The notes: generated from the letters alone by a model not told the origin. A stretch of DNA of 64,000 bases from Cohnella baijiui (GCF_020731285.1 NZ_JAJFOW010000005.1:248001-312000), one strand, 5' to 3'. Shown: positions 42,622 through 50,058, counted from the first letter of the stretch. Numbers and translations: made by a program.

Positions 42622-42819
42622 TCATGAGACACGGCGCGGCACCGCGCGTACCGCGAGGATGCGGTCGACGTCGAACGAGCGGGGGGCTCGTTTGTCCAGA
42701 TCCCACCCCAGCACCCGGCCATCCCGGATTTGGCGCACTTGAATGACACGCTGCGTAATTTGTCCTTGGCGATCCAGATAGATCATCTCGACGGTCCTGC
42801 CGATATAGCGCTCCGGCAT
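42622..42819 (-). CDS. 65-aa WYL-domain-like protein under LexA control
   Basis: A short protein starting at 42819 (GGAGGAGGCG 6 bases upstream). The sequence RTVEMIYLDRQGQITQRVIQVRQI, then GWDLDKRAPRSFDVDRILAVR, reads like the SH3-like beta-barrel of a WYL domain (I-x-Y, G-x4-R-x-I/V-x-P/V, Y/W-x3-D, R-x-F-x-V-D-R-I) without any DNA-binding domain. WYL domains bind nucleic acids or nucleotides and often control DNA-damage and defence genes. Its promoter is an inverted copy of the one that drives the SOS polymerase operon. The family call is by pattern only. Confidence 0.65.
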   Translation of the reverse strand: MPERYIGRTVEMIYLDRQGQITQRVIQVRQIRDGRVLGWDLDKRAPRSFDVDRILAVRAVPRRVS

Positions 42820-42842
42820 GGCTTCGCCTCCTCCCGACACGG

Positions 42843-42888
42843 GAACGTTTGTTCTTCTATTTTACTACGAACAATTGTTCCCCTACAA
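42843..42888 (-). promoter_or_regulatory. SOS promoter with two LexA boxes, right inverted copy
   Basis: Read on the minus strand: -35 TTGTAG (42888-42883), 18 bases, -10 TAAAAT (42864-42859), LexA boxes GAAC-AATT-GTTC (42880-42869) and GAAC-AAAC-GTTC (42854-42843). Apart from a two-base insertion and a few changes it is the same module as at 40224. Confidence 0.88.
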
Positions 42889-43069
42889 GCGAGAAAACAT
42901 ACCTGCTCCGCCCTATTCTGGAGCGAAAACGGCGCTCTGTCGCGCGCGTAGGGGAGGAGCTCCCACGTTTGGCCGCAACTTGAACTCACGCCCCGCCGCT
43001 TGGCCCTTCGTCCATCCGGCCCGTCCCATCCAACTCCGCCGTTTGGCCCTTCCGCGTGGGCGCCGGGGG

Positions 43070-43097
43070 TAGACAGCGCGGAAACTTCTGCTATAAT
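43070..43097 (+). promoter_or_regulatory. Sigma-A promoter of the thiamine operon
   Basis: TAGACA (43070-43075), 16 bases, TATAAT (43092-43097), about 45 bases before the TPP riboswitch. Confidence 0.7.
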
Positions 43098-43137
43098 GAG
43101 AATCGATATCAAAGACCACTGCAAACGACAACCGAAC

Positions 43138-43236
43138 AAACCCCGGGGGAGCTGGATAAGGCCGGCTGAGAGTGCATCCCGTTCGACGATGCAGACCCTT
43201 GTACCTGATCTGGTTAATGCCAGCGTAGGAAGGCGG
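43138..43236 (+). promoter_or_regulatory. TPP riboswitch (THI element)
   Basis: The conserved parts are all present in order: GGGGGAGC, GGCTGAGAG, a variable P3 hairpin, GACCCTT, ACCTGATCTGG, TAATGCCAGCGTAGGAA. It binds thiamine pyrophosphate and, with the downstream hairpins, turns off the uptake operon when TPP is plentiful. Confidence 0.96.
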
Positions 43237-43237
43237 G

Positions 43238-43308
43238 AACGCGAATTGATTTCGCGTTATTTTGTCCATGCTTGTATTTGGACGCCCTCCGTTCCGGGGG
43301 GCGTTTTT
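43238..43308 (+). terminator. Riboswitch expression platform, two hairpins
   Basis: Hairpin 1: AACGCGAA / TTCGCGTT (43238-43258) with a short T-rich tail. Hairpin 2: ACGCCCTCC (43282-43290) with GGGGGGCGT (43296-43304) and five Ts. The second is a clear intrinsic terminator before thiY; which hairpin is regulated is not evident. Confidence 0.75.
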
Positions 43309-43349
43309 CATTGTTGGACTCGGCAGGGCGAACAGAAAGGGAGAGGCAC

Positions 43350-44417
43350 ATGGCAGGACAAGCAAAAGCGTGGCGTAACAAAGGGGTGGCGGCGCTGGCC
43401 GCGGTGCTCCTCTTGGCGGGCTGCGGCGGGAACGGCGGCGGCAACGGCGCGGACGGCTCCCCGGCCGCTTCGCCGAGCGCTCCGGCTTCCGGCGAGGGTT
43501 CGCCGGCGGGCGTCCCGGACTTGGGCAAGGTCAAGGTCGTCCTGGATTGGACGCCGAACACGAACCACACGGGGCTGTACGTGGCGGAGGTCCAGGGCTT
43601 GTGGAAAAAGCGCGGGCTCGACGTCGAGATCGTCCAGCCGCCGGAGAGCGGCGCCGATCAGATGGTGGCGAGCGGCGCGGCGGAGTTCGGCGTAGGCGCG
43701 CAGGAGGGACTGACGCTGGCTCGCGAGCAGGACATTCCGATCGTCTCGTTGGCGGCGATCATTCAGCACAATACGTCGGGCTTCGCTTCCCCGGCGGACA
43801 AGAACATCAAGGAGCCGAAGGACTTCGAAGGCCGCGCATACGGCGGCTGGGGCTCTCCCGCGGAAGAGGCCGTCATCGGTTCGATGATGAAGGGGCAGGG
43901 CGGGGACGCGAAAAAAGTGAAGTTCGTCAATGCGGGAACCGCCGACTTTTTCACCGCGATCCAAAAGGACATCGACTTCGAGTGGATCTTCTACGCATGG
44001 ACCGGCATCGAGGCCGAGCAGCGCGGCATCCAGCTGAACATGGTCTACCTGTCCGACTACGACAAGCGGCTCGACTACTATACGCCGGTGCTGACGACGA
44101 GCGAGAAGATGATCCAAAGCAAGCCCGACGTCGTGCGGGCGTTCGTCGAAGGCGCATCCGAAGGCTACGAGTACGCGATCGACCACCCGGACGAATCCGC
44201 CGATATTCTCCTGAAGGCGAACCCCGATCTGAACGCGGACCTCGTCAAGGCGAGCCAGAAGTGGCTGAGCCCGAAGTACAAAGACGACGCGCCGCGCTGG
44301 GGCGAGCAGAAACGGGACGTCTGGTCCGGGTACGCCGAGTTTCTGAAGGAGAACGGCCTGTTGAAAAAAGAGCTCGACTACGACGCGATGTTCACCAACG
44401 AATTTCTGCCGCGGTAA
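43350..44417 (+). CDS. thiY: ABC transporter substrate-binding lipoprotein for thiamine pyrimidine precursor
   Basis: A 355-aa lipoprotein: signal peptide with lipobox LLLAGC, a Gly/Ser/Pro linker, then an NMT1/THI5-like periplasmic-binding domain (KVVLDWTPNTNHTGLYVAEVQGLWKKRGLDV; GAAEFGVGAQEGLTLARE; AYGGWGSPAEEAV). Family members bind HMP or formylaminopyrimidine (FAMP). The TPP riboswitch upstream and the ABC genes downstream support this. AAAGGGAGAGG precedes the ATG. Confidence 0.92.
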   Translation: MAGQAKAWRNKGVAALAAVLLLAGCGGNGGGNGADGSPAASPSAPASGEGSPAGVPDLGKVKVVLDWTPNTNHTGLYVAEVQGLWKKRGLDVEIVQPPESGADQMVASGAAEFGVGAQEGLTLAREQDIPIVSLAAIIQHNTSGFASPADKNIKEPKDFEGRAYGGWGSPAEEAVIGSMMKGQGGDAKKVKFVNAGTADFFTAIQKDIDFEWIFYAWTGIEAEQRGIQLNMVYLSDYDKRLDYYTPVLTTSEKMIQSKPDVVRAFVEGASEGYEYAIDHPDESADILLKANPDLNADLVKASQKWLSPKYKDDAPRWGEQKRDVWSGYAEFLKENGLLKKELDYDAMFTNEFLPR

Positions 44418-44487
44418 GGCGGCGAGGTCCGGGCCGGGCATCCGCGCCCGGTCCGGCGTTCCGATTCCGAGAGAGGATGTGTTTTTC

Positions 44488-44793
44488 ATGGCGCAAGCCC
44501 TGTTAAGCGTGCAAATATTACCCAAAGCGGCGAAACCCGGCGACGATACGCATTTGTATGTCGACCGCGCGATCGAGATCATCAAGGCGTCCGGCGTCCC
44601 GTACCGCGTCGGACCGTTGGAGACGACGATGGAAGGCGATCTGGACCGTCTCCTGGACGTTCTGAAAGAAATGAATCTCGCCATGTTCGAACTGGGCAGC
44701 CCGTCCGTCCTGTCCCAGGTCAAGCTCCTCGTCGACGGGGGAGACGGGGCGTCGATGGCGCACCTCCTGCGCAAGTATCCCGATGGCCGGTAG
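44488..44793 (+). CDS. Thiamine-binding protein, MTH1187/YkoF-like
   Basis: A 101-aa ferredoxin-like-fold protein of the MTH1187/DUF77 family: ALLSVQILPKAAKPGDDTHLYVDRAIEII, GVPYRVGPLETTMEGDLDRLLDVLKEM. Relatives bind thiamine or its pyrimidine part in the cytoplasm. It sits between the binding protein and the permease of the thiamine operon and overlaps thiX by 11 bases, so it may hand over or sense the imported ligand. A GTG at 44479 is an alternative start. Confidence 0.82.
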   Translation: MAQALLSVQILPKAAKPGDDTHLYVDRAIEIIKASGVPYRVGPLETTMEGDLDRLLDVLKEMNLAMFELGSPSVLSQVKLLVDGGDGASMAHLLRKYPDGR

Positions 44794-45571
44794 TTTCTGG
44801 CGCAGGGCGCTGCTGCCGCTTGGCACGCTGGTCGGGCTCATCTTGCTCTGGCAGGCATGCTGCATGATTTTTCGCATCGCGCCCTACACGCTGCCCCAGC
44901 CCTGGGATATCGCCCGGCGCATGGCCGAGGACGGACCGCGCCTGCTCGATCAGACCTGGTCGACGCTGCGGCTCGCGCTGAAGGGCATCGGGCTCGGGAT
45001 CGCCTTCGGGGTCGTTTCGGCCGTCCTCTTTCATCTCATTCCCGGCGTCCGCGCGGCCTTGTCCCCGATCATCATCATCACGCAGAACATCCCGCTCATC
45101 GCGCTCGGGCCGCTGCTCATCATCTGGTTCGGCTTCGGCATTCTGCCGAAGCTGATCCTGCTTGCGCTCGTCTGCTATTTCCCGATCGCCTGGTCGATGC
45201 TGGCCGGGCTGGGGCAGGCGGCCCCGCATCTGCGGGAGTACCTCGCCATGATCGGCGCGAGCCGCTTCGAGGTGCTTCGGCGGCTGGAGCTGCCCGCCTC
45301 GCTGCCGTATTTGTTTTCCGGCCTGAAGATCACGGCCACGTACAGCATCACGGCGGCGATCGTCGCGGAATGGCTGGGCGCGAGCGAAGGGATCGGGCAC
45401 TATCTCGTTCTGAAATCCAAGGGCTACGACACGACGGGCGTCTTTGCGGCGATCGTCTGCATCGTGACGCTGAGCCTGGCGTTTTACGGGCTCGCGGTGC
45501 TGCTGGAGCGGTTCGCGATCCGCTGGCGCCCGGAGCGGGCGACGGCGGCGGAAGGAGGAAAAGCGTCATGA
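44783..45571 (+). CDS. thiX: ABC transporter permease for thiamine precursor
   Basis: A 262-aa permease with about six helices (LLPLGTLVGLILLWQACCM; IIIITQNIPLIALGPLLIIWFGFG). The EAA-like coupling loop is MIGASRFEVLRRLELPASLPYLFSGLKI. It would pair with ThiZ and take substrate from ThiY. The start lies within the thiamine-binding gene and the stop overlaps thiZ by four bases (ATGA), showing tight coupling. Confidence 0.92.
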   Translation: MAGSFWRRALLPLGTLVGLILLWQACCMIFRIAPYTLPQPWDIARRMAEDGPRLLDQTWSTLRLALKGIGLGIAFGVVSAVLFHLIPGVRAALSPIIIITQNIPLIALGPLLIIWFGFGILPKLILLALVCYFPIAWSMLAGLGQAAPHLREYLAMIGASRFEVLRRLELPASLPYLFSGLKITATYSITAAIVAEWLGASEGIGHYLVLKSKGYDTTGVFAAIVCIVTLSLAFYGLAVLLERFAIRWRPERATAAEGGKAS

Positions 45572-46359
45572 GCGACGGCGCAAGCCGGGCGAAGCTGCGC
45601 CTGGAGAACATTTCGAAGAGCTACGTCCGCAAAGGACGGCGCTTCCTCGTGCTGGACGATCTCTCGCTGACCGTCGGCGAAGGCGAATTCGTGACACTGC
45701 TCGGTCCTTCGGGCAGCGGCAAGTCGACGCTGTTCCGCCTGATCGGAGGCGTCGAGCGGCCCGATGCGGGGCGCGTCTACCTGGACGGCGCCGACACGAC
45801 CGGCCGCCGCGGCCAGATCAGCTACATGCCGCAGCAGGCGTCGCTATTCCCCTGGATGTCGGTCGCGGCCAACATTTCTTCCGCGCTCGCGACAGCCGGC
45901 ATCGAGCGCCGCCGGGCGGCCGCGCTGGCCGAGGAGTGGCTCGGGCGGGTTGGCCTCGGGGACGTCGCCGGCGCCTATCCGCACGTGCTGTCCGGCGGCA
46001 TGCAGCAGCGGGTGTCGTTTTTGCGGGCGCTGCTCATGCCGCGAGGCGTCATGTGCCTCGACGAGCCGTTCGCGGCGCTGGACGCGCTGACCCGAGCGGA
46101 CATGCAGGCCTGGCTGTTGCAGTTGTGGGAGGAGGAGCGCCGCTCCGTGCTGTTCGTTACGCACAGCATCGAGGAGGCGCTGACGCTTTCGGATCGCATC
46201 TACGTGCTGTCCCCGGCGCCCGCGCGCGTGCTGCGGGAAATCCGGGTGCCGTTCCCCCGCCCGAGACGGCAGGAGGTATGGACGGAACCGGCCTTCGTCT
46301 CGCTGAAGCAGGAAGTGCTCGAATTACTGTCGCAAAGGGGAGCGGCGCATGGCGTATGA
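45568..46359 (+). CDS. thiZ: ABC transporter ATP-binding protein for thiamine precursor
   Basis: A 263-aa nitrate/taurine/thiamine-type ATPase. Walker A LLGPSGSGKSTLFRL near residue 44, Q-loop YMPQQASLFPW, signature LSGGMQQRVSFLRAL, Walker B CLDEPFAALD and the switch His in VTHSIEEAL. AAGGAGGAAAAG lies 3-4 bases before the ATG. The gene overlaps the TatD gene by 11 bases. Confidence 0.92.
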   Translation: MSDGASRAKLRLENISKSYVRKGRRFLVLDDLSLTVGEGEFVTLLGPSGSGKSTLFRLIGGVERPDAGRVYLDGADTTGRRGQISYMPQQASLFPWMSVAANISSALATAGIERRRAAALAEEWLGRVGLGDVAGAYPHVLSGGMQQRVSFLRALLMPRGVMCLDEPFAALDALTRADMQAWLLQLWEEERRSVLFVTHSIEEALTLSDRIYVLSPAPARVLREIRVPFPRPRRQEVWTEPAFVSLKQEVLELLSQRGAAHGV

Positions 46360-47137
46360 CGCGCATTTGCATCTGGACGGCTATCCCGAGGCGCGGCGGG
46401 ACGCGCTGCTCGGCGAAGCGTTCGCCGGCGGCGTCGCGGGCGTGGTCGCCGTCTCCATGGACGTCGCCTCATGCGAGGTCAACCGCGCGTGGGCGCGCCG
46501 CTATCCGGGCCGAGTGATGCCCGCCTACGGCCATCATCCGGAGCAGCCTCCGCTTGGCGAGGCGGCGCTGGCGGCGCTGTGCGACTGGATTCGGGCGCGC
46601 GCCGCGGACGGGGAGCCGTTCGCCGTCGGCGAGGTAGGGTTACCCTATTATACGCGGACCGAAGCCGAGGCGAAGGGCGAGCCGTTTGACGAGACGCCGT
46701 ATGCGCGGCAATTGGACCGCTTCGTTGCGCTGGCGGCGGAGCTGGACCGGCCGATCGCGCTGCACGCCGTGTACGAGGACGCGGGCAAAGCGCTCGACCT
46801 GCTCGAGCGCCGCGGCATCCGGCGGGCGCACTTTCACTGGTTCAAAGGCGACTCGCGGACGGTCGACCGGATCGTCGCGAACGGCTACTGCCTCTCGCTG
46901 ACGCCGGACGTCCGGTACGAACCGGAAATCCGGGCGCTCGCCGCCGCCGTGCCGCTCGAACGGCTCATGGCGGAAACCGACGGGCCGTGGCCGTTCGAGG
47001 GGCCGTACGCCGGCCGGGAGACCCATCCGCTCATGGCGGCGGACGTCGCCGCGGAAATCGCACGGCTGCGCGGCCTGGCGCCGGAGGCGGTTGCCCGGAT
47101 CCTCGACGCGAACACGCGAAGCTTTTACGGATTTTAA
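46349..47137 (+). CDS. TatD-family metal-dependent hydrolase in the thiamine operon
   Basis: A 262-aa amidohydrolase-fold protein. Metal-binding residues: DAHLHLDGYP at the start, GEVGLPYYTR, IALHAVYEDA, AHFHWFKGDS and ETDGPWPFEG. TatD proteins are usually 3'-5' DNases/RNases or hydrolases of unknown substrate. This one is translationally linked to thiZ under a TPP riboswitch, so a role in processing an imported thiamine breakdown product is possible. Against that, the fold is widespread and the operon position alone does not fix a substrate. Confidence 0.82.
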   Translation: MAYDAHLHLDGYPEARRDALLGEAFAGGVAGVVAVSMDVASCEVNRAWARRYPGRVMPAYGHHPEQPPLGEAALAALCDWIRARAADGEPFAVGEVGLPYYTRTEAEAKGEPFDETPYARQLDRFVALAAELDRPIALHAVYEDAGKALDLLERRGIRRAHFHWFKGDSRTVDRIVANGYCLSLTPDVRYEPEIRALAAAVPLERLMAETDGPWPFEGPYAGRETHPLMAADVAAEIARLRGLAPEAVARILDANTRSFYGF

Positions 47138-47144
47138 AGCCAAG

Positions 47145-47248
47145 TAAAAACGGCTCCGCCGCCTTCGAGGAAGATGGCGGCACGTTTTTATCGGAGGTCA
47201 TAGACAGAATTGGATAGGGGCAAAACTTATACATGCTGTATGACAAAT
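47145..47248. repeat. Dispersed palindromic element, copy A
   Basis: TAAAAACG ... CGTTTTTA hairpin arms enclose a GC-rich loop with GCCGCC/GGCGGC. A conserved tail follows, containing GAATTGGATAGGGGC and the dyad ATACA-TGC-TGTAT. About 80 percent identical by eye to the reverse complement of 61510-61612. Confidence 0.8.
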
Positions 47249-47298
47249 AAAAGGCTGTCCGCCGGAAGGAGCATTCCTTCGCGGCCGGACAGCCTTTT
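47249..47298. terminator. Bidirectional terminator after the thiamine operon
   Basis: AAAAGGCTGTCCG (47249-47261) pairs with CGGACAGCCTTTT (47286-47298); T-runs on both strands. It separates the convergent TatD gene and the 65-aa gene. Confidence 0.85.
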
Positions 47299-47342
47299 GC
47301 TTTTCTCGCGCCGGCGAGCCGGCCAAACCCGTTTCCGCTCTC

Positions 47343-47540
47343 TCAGCCGTGATAGCTGCCGAGCGGCTCGTTCAGTACCCATTCGAGCAGGAGCAGTTGC
47401 TCGTCCAGCCGGTCGGCCTGCGCCTGCAGCCGCGCCTGCTCCGCCGGGTCGCTCGATTCGGAACGCTTCGCGTTCAGCGTTTCCCTCCGGGCGGCCAATT
47501 CGTTGATCTTGCGCTTAACCTGGTCGGCGGTTCTCACCAA
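47343..47540 (-). CDS. Small coiled-coil protein, 65 aa (hypothetical)
   Basis: A short, highly charged helical protein (ADQVKRKINELAARRETLNAKR ... ARLQAQADRLDEQLLLLEWVL) predicted to form a coiled coil or helical hairpin. No signal peptide. The TTG start at 47540 has AAGGAG about 7 bases upstream; a GTG follows directly. It lies upstream of no obvious partner and I do not recognise the family, though a good ribosome site and a terminator on its 3' side support it as a gene. Confidence 0.65.
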   Translation of the reverse strand: MVRTADQVKRKINELAARRETLNAKRSESSDPAEQARLQAQADRLDEQLLLLEWVLNEPLGSYHG

Positions 47541-47577
47541 GATGCATCTCCTTTCCTTCCTGGTGCCGCAGCGAACG

Positions 47578-48081
47578 TCAACGGCGTGCGCCGGCGCGCA
47601 GGACGTAGACGTAGTAACCGACGTAATAGGCGACCATCACGAAGAAGATGCCGGCCGTCCACGGGTCCCGCGCAAACTGCTGGGCCTGGGCCGGATCGTT
47701 CGAGGCTGCGGCGTCGAAGCCGCTCGCCAGAAACAAAAAGCGGTAGGCGAGCCGTCCGATGAGCAGGGCGATGACGATGGACTCGATGACGATGTGCGTC
47801 CGGTAATGCAGCTCCCCGTTCCGCGTCTCGAAGCGGCTGTGCCGAACGGCGAACCACGCGAGGATGCCGCCGCAGGCGATGCCGAGCGCGTCCGCGGCGA
47901 GCACGACGGGATGGACGAAGCCGAGCGACAGCAGCAGCAGGCCGATCGCCGAGAAGATGCCGATCCGCACCCGCAGGCGCCGTGGCCGATACGGCTGAAA
48001 TCCGACCGTGCGGCGTATGCGCCGGTACATCAATAGCAAAATCAGTGCCGAAGGAATAAGCGCTTGCCCGAGGTGATGCAT
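47578..48081 (-). CDS. CcdC/DUF1453-like integral membrane protein
   Basis: A 167-aa protein with four or five hydrophobic helices. The pattern MYRRIRRTVGFQPYRPRRLRVRIG, then RFETRNGELHYRTHIVIESIVIALLIGRLAYRFLF, resembles the CcdC/DUF1453 family, found near cytochrome c maturation genes in Bacillus but of unclear function. The ATG at 48081 has AAAGGA upstream. No ccdA or other cytochrome gene is in the window. It may form a unit with the downstream 65-aa gene, 37 bases away. Confidence 0.65.
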   Translation of the reverse strand: MHHLGQALIPSALILLLMYRRIRRTVGFQPYRPRRLRVRIGIFSAIGLLLLSLGFVHPVVLAADALGIACGGILAWFAVRHSRFETRNGELHYRTHIVIESIVIALLIGRLAYRFLFLASGFDAAASNDPAQAQQFARDPWTAGIFFVMVAYYVGYYVYVLRAGARR

Positions 48082-48177
48082 GAATCCCGTTCCTTTCTCC
48101 AACGATGAGATTGGCTCTAGTGTACCATAAACGGGAACGGAAGGAACGGCCCCGCGGACAAGTCGGACGGGTTCCGA

Positions 48178-48207
48178 TTGGCTCCCGCTTCGCGAAAGGC
48201 GTATAGT
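48178..48207 (+). promoter_or_regulatory. Putative promoter of the MgtC-family gene
   Basis: TTGGCT (48178-48183), 18 bases, TATAGT (48202-48207). Confidence 0.55.
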
Positions 48208-48288
48208 AGGGGGGCAGGGCCGCTCGCGAGAGCGGCTGTTCAGCGATGAAAAACGGGAGCGAAGGAGGACTGAGGACTTATCGTCGAG

Positions 48289-48942
48289 TTGGAATGGCTG
48301 CTGCGGGTCGTCGTCGCGGGCTTGTGCGGCGCGTGGATCGGGTACGAGCGCAAAAATCGGATGAAGGAAGCGGGCATCAAAACGCACTTCATCGTCGGCA
48401 CGGGAGCCGCCCTCATGATGGTCATCTCGAAGTACGGCTTTCGGGATCAGATCGGCTGGGAGAACCTCACGCTCGATCCTTCGCGGGTCGCGGCCCAGGT
48501 CGTCAGCGGCGTCGGTTTTTTGGGCGCGGGGATGATCTTCCTGCAAAAGCAAACCGTCAAAGGGCTGACCACGGCGGCGGGCGTCTGGGCGACGGCCGGC
48601 ATGGGGATGGCGGTCGGCTCCGGACTGTACGTGATCGGGATCGGTGCGACGCTGCTCATCCTTTCCGCGCAGACGCTGCTGCACCGGGGCTGGCGCGGGC
48701 TGCGGACGCCAAAGGCGGAGCAGTTCTCCATTCGTTTGAGCGAAGAACCGGGAGCGATGGGCGACCTGATGGCGCTGCTCAAGGGACAGGGAATCTCGAT
48801 CCTCGCCTTCCACGCGGAACAGGGGGAAGCGGGCGAGATGGCGCTCGATCTCAACGTCAAGCTGCCGTCGGGCTATGGGCTCGACGACTGGCTGACGGCC
48901 GTCCGGCAGGCGCCGTATATCCGTTCGGTCGAGACGAGCTAG
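48289..48942 (+). CDS. MgtC/SapB-family membrane protein
   Basis: A 217-aa protein: four to five N-terminal helices with the family pattern GLCGAWIGYERKNRMKEAGIKTHFIVGTGAALMM and VSGVGFLGAGMIF, then a C-terminal ACT-like soluble domain (about 145-217). The family is linked to Mg2+ homeostasis and, in pathogens, to ATP synthase inhibition; its molecular role in Firmicutes is unsettled. The start is uncertain: AAGGAGG (48262-48268) is 20 bases before the TTG but 11 before an in-frame ATC at 48280, and a stop lies just upstream at 48271. Confidence 0.85.
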   Translation: MEWLLRVVVAGLCGAWIGYERKNRMKEAGIKTHFIVGTGAALMMVISKYGFRDQIGWENLTLDPSRVAAQVVSGVGFLGAGMIFLQKQTVKGLTTAAGVWATAGMGMAVGSGLYVIGIGATLLILSAQTLLHRGWRGLRTPKAEQFSIRLSEEPGAMGDLMALLKGQGISILAFHAEQGEAGEMALDLNVKLPSGYGLDDWLTAVRQAPYIRSVETS

Positions 48943-49146
48943 CGGCTGCCCGGGAACGCGGAAGAAAGTCGCATATCATGAAGGCGGTTGCATAAAATGG
49001 TACGACAAAGGGCCCGGTCCGGGCGAACGCTTGTCCGATCCGGGCGCTCTCGCCATATCGTCCCGAAAACGCAAGTAAAAATGACGCGCAAAACCGCCGG
49101 TTTTCCGGCGGCTGCGGGGAATGGCGCGATGGCGGGCGGCGGCGAG

Positions 49147-49254
49147 TCAACGCTTGGCATGCGGCTTGTCCCGGGACTCTTGCTTCAGCATCTCCGCCAC
49201 TTCGACGACCAGGTAGGCCAAATAGTTCCGGAGCGAAAGGCGTTGCTGTTTCAT
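49147..49254 (-). CDS. 35-aa hypothetical protein
   Basis: A short frame: MKQQRLSLRNYLAYLVVEVA followed by EMLKQESRDKPHAKR. The ATG at 49254 has a near-perfect AAGGAGGTG 8 bases upstream, which is why I list it. The middle is an amphipathic helix (LRNYLAYLVVEVAEMLKQ) and the end is basic. It lies between MgtC and the sporulation-linked small genes. No family recognised. Confidence 0.6.
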   Translation of the reverse strand: MKQQRLSLRNYLAYLVVEVAEMLKQESRDKPHAKR

Positions 49255-49540
49255 CCGTCATCACACCTCCTTATTTGATGTGACTATCCGTACCCTTTTT
49301 TACCCAAAAAGCTGGAAAAATGAAACGGTTCTCATCGAAACGCGCGCTTATTTCCTTCCAAAGCCCCTTGCGCGGACCGCGCGACCCAGAGGAAGCAGTC
49401 GTTTCCCTATGGCCATTTGGCAAAAAAAGCGGGCGGCGGGGCAGGGCGGGCGTCCCGTGTTTCACGGAAACGCATCGGTTGGTAAACCTTAGGAAAGGCT
49501 AGCGAGCCGGCGCCCGCTGCCGCAAAGGGAGGGAACGAGA

Positions 49541-49645
49541 ATGGCGCAACGAGAAGGCAGTGCGTTCGGAGGCATGATTTACGGTCTGTTGTTCGCGGTT
49601 CCGGTATGGTCCCTGGTGGCTCTGGCGATCTACTACTGGCATTGA
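49541..49645 (+). CDS. 34-aa single-span membrane protein
   Basis: AAAGGGAGGGA lies about 5-7 bases before the ATG. The product MAQREGSAFGGMIYGLLFAV then PVWSLVALAIYYWH is one membrane helix with a short polar N-terminus. It lies 100 bases before the SASP gene. Small one-helix proteins are common in spores and stress responses, but no specific family is recognised. Confidence 0.6.
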   Translation: MAQREGSAFGGMIYGLLFAVPVWSLVALAIYYWH

Positions 49646-49687
49646 CTCCGCGCGATCCCGATTTTGCCGCCGATCTTCGCGAAACGC

Positions 49688-49717
49688 GCATAAAAGAAGA
49701 TCGCCCCCCGCATACTA
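49688..49717 (+). promoter_or_regulatory. Sigma-G promoter of the SASP gene
   Basis: GCATA (49688-49692), 18 bases, CATACTA (49711-49717), an exact match to the sigma-G consensus. It lies 28 bases before the SASP start. Confidence 0.75.
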
Positions 49718-49744
49718 GGGTGGCAAATCGTGGAGGTGATAATC

Positions 49745-49960
49745 ATGGCAAACGATCGCAACTCAAACCAACTCGTCGTTCAACAAGCAAAAGCGGCGCT
49801 GGAGCAGCTGAAGTACGAAGCCGCCCAAGAGCTGGGCATCACCATCCCGCAAGACGGCTACTACGGCAACATGATCACGCGCGATACCGGCCGCATCGGG
49901 GGTAACATCACCCGCCGCCTGGTACAGATCGCCGAGCAACAGCTCGCAGGACGTCCATAA
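49745..49960 (+). CDS. Alpha/beta-type small acid-soluble spore protein
   Basis: A 71-aa SASP. Signature features are ALEQLKYEAAQELGI (germination-protease GPR site region, Glu-x-Ala) and GYYGNMITRDTGRIGGNITRR (DNA-binding helix). These proteins coat spore DNA, turning it to an A-like form resistant to UV. GGAGGTG 6 bases before the ATG; a perfect sigma-G promoter upstream. Confidence 0.95.
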   Translation: MANDRNSNQLVVQQAKAALEQLKYEAAQELGITIPQDGYYGNMITRDTGRIGGNITRRLVQIAEQQLAGRP

Positions 49961-49989
49961 CCGCAAGAAAGCCCGTTCGGATTCGTAAG

Positions 49990-50058
49990 ATGCACCCCTT
50001 AGAATCGACATTGGAGGAGCCCCTGGTGATTCCGATGAATTCTGCGGGGTGCATTTTT
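49990..50058 (+). terminator. Long-armed terminator after the SASP gene
   Basis: ATGCACCCC (49990-49998) pairs with GGGGTGCAT (50046-50054) and is followed by Ts to 50058. The 47-base interior contains further pairing (AGAATC with GATTC). The size is unusual for a simple terminator. Confidence 0.65.

Noticed and set aside
42429-42746. 105-aa frame over the repeat after the SOS operon
   Set aside because: No ribosome site; its 3' half is antisense to the WYL-like gene.
40224-42888. Mobile element defined by the inverted SOS promoters
   Set aside because: The inverted copies are promoters with functional parts in place; there is no transposase and no target duplication, so promoter duplication is the simpler reading.
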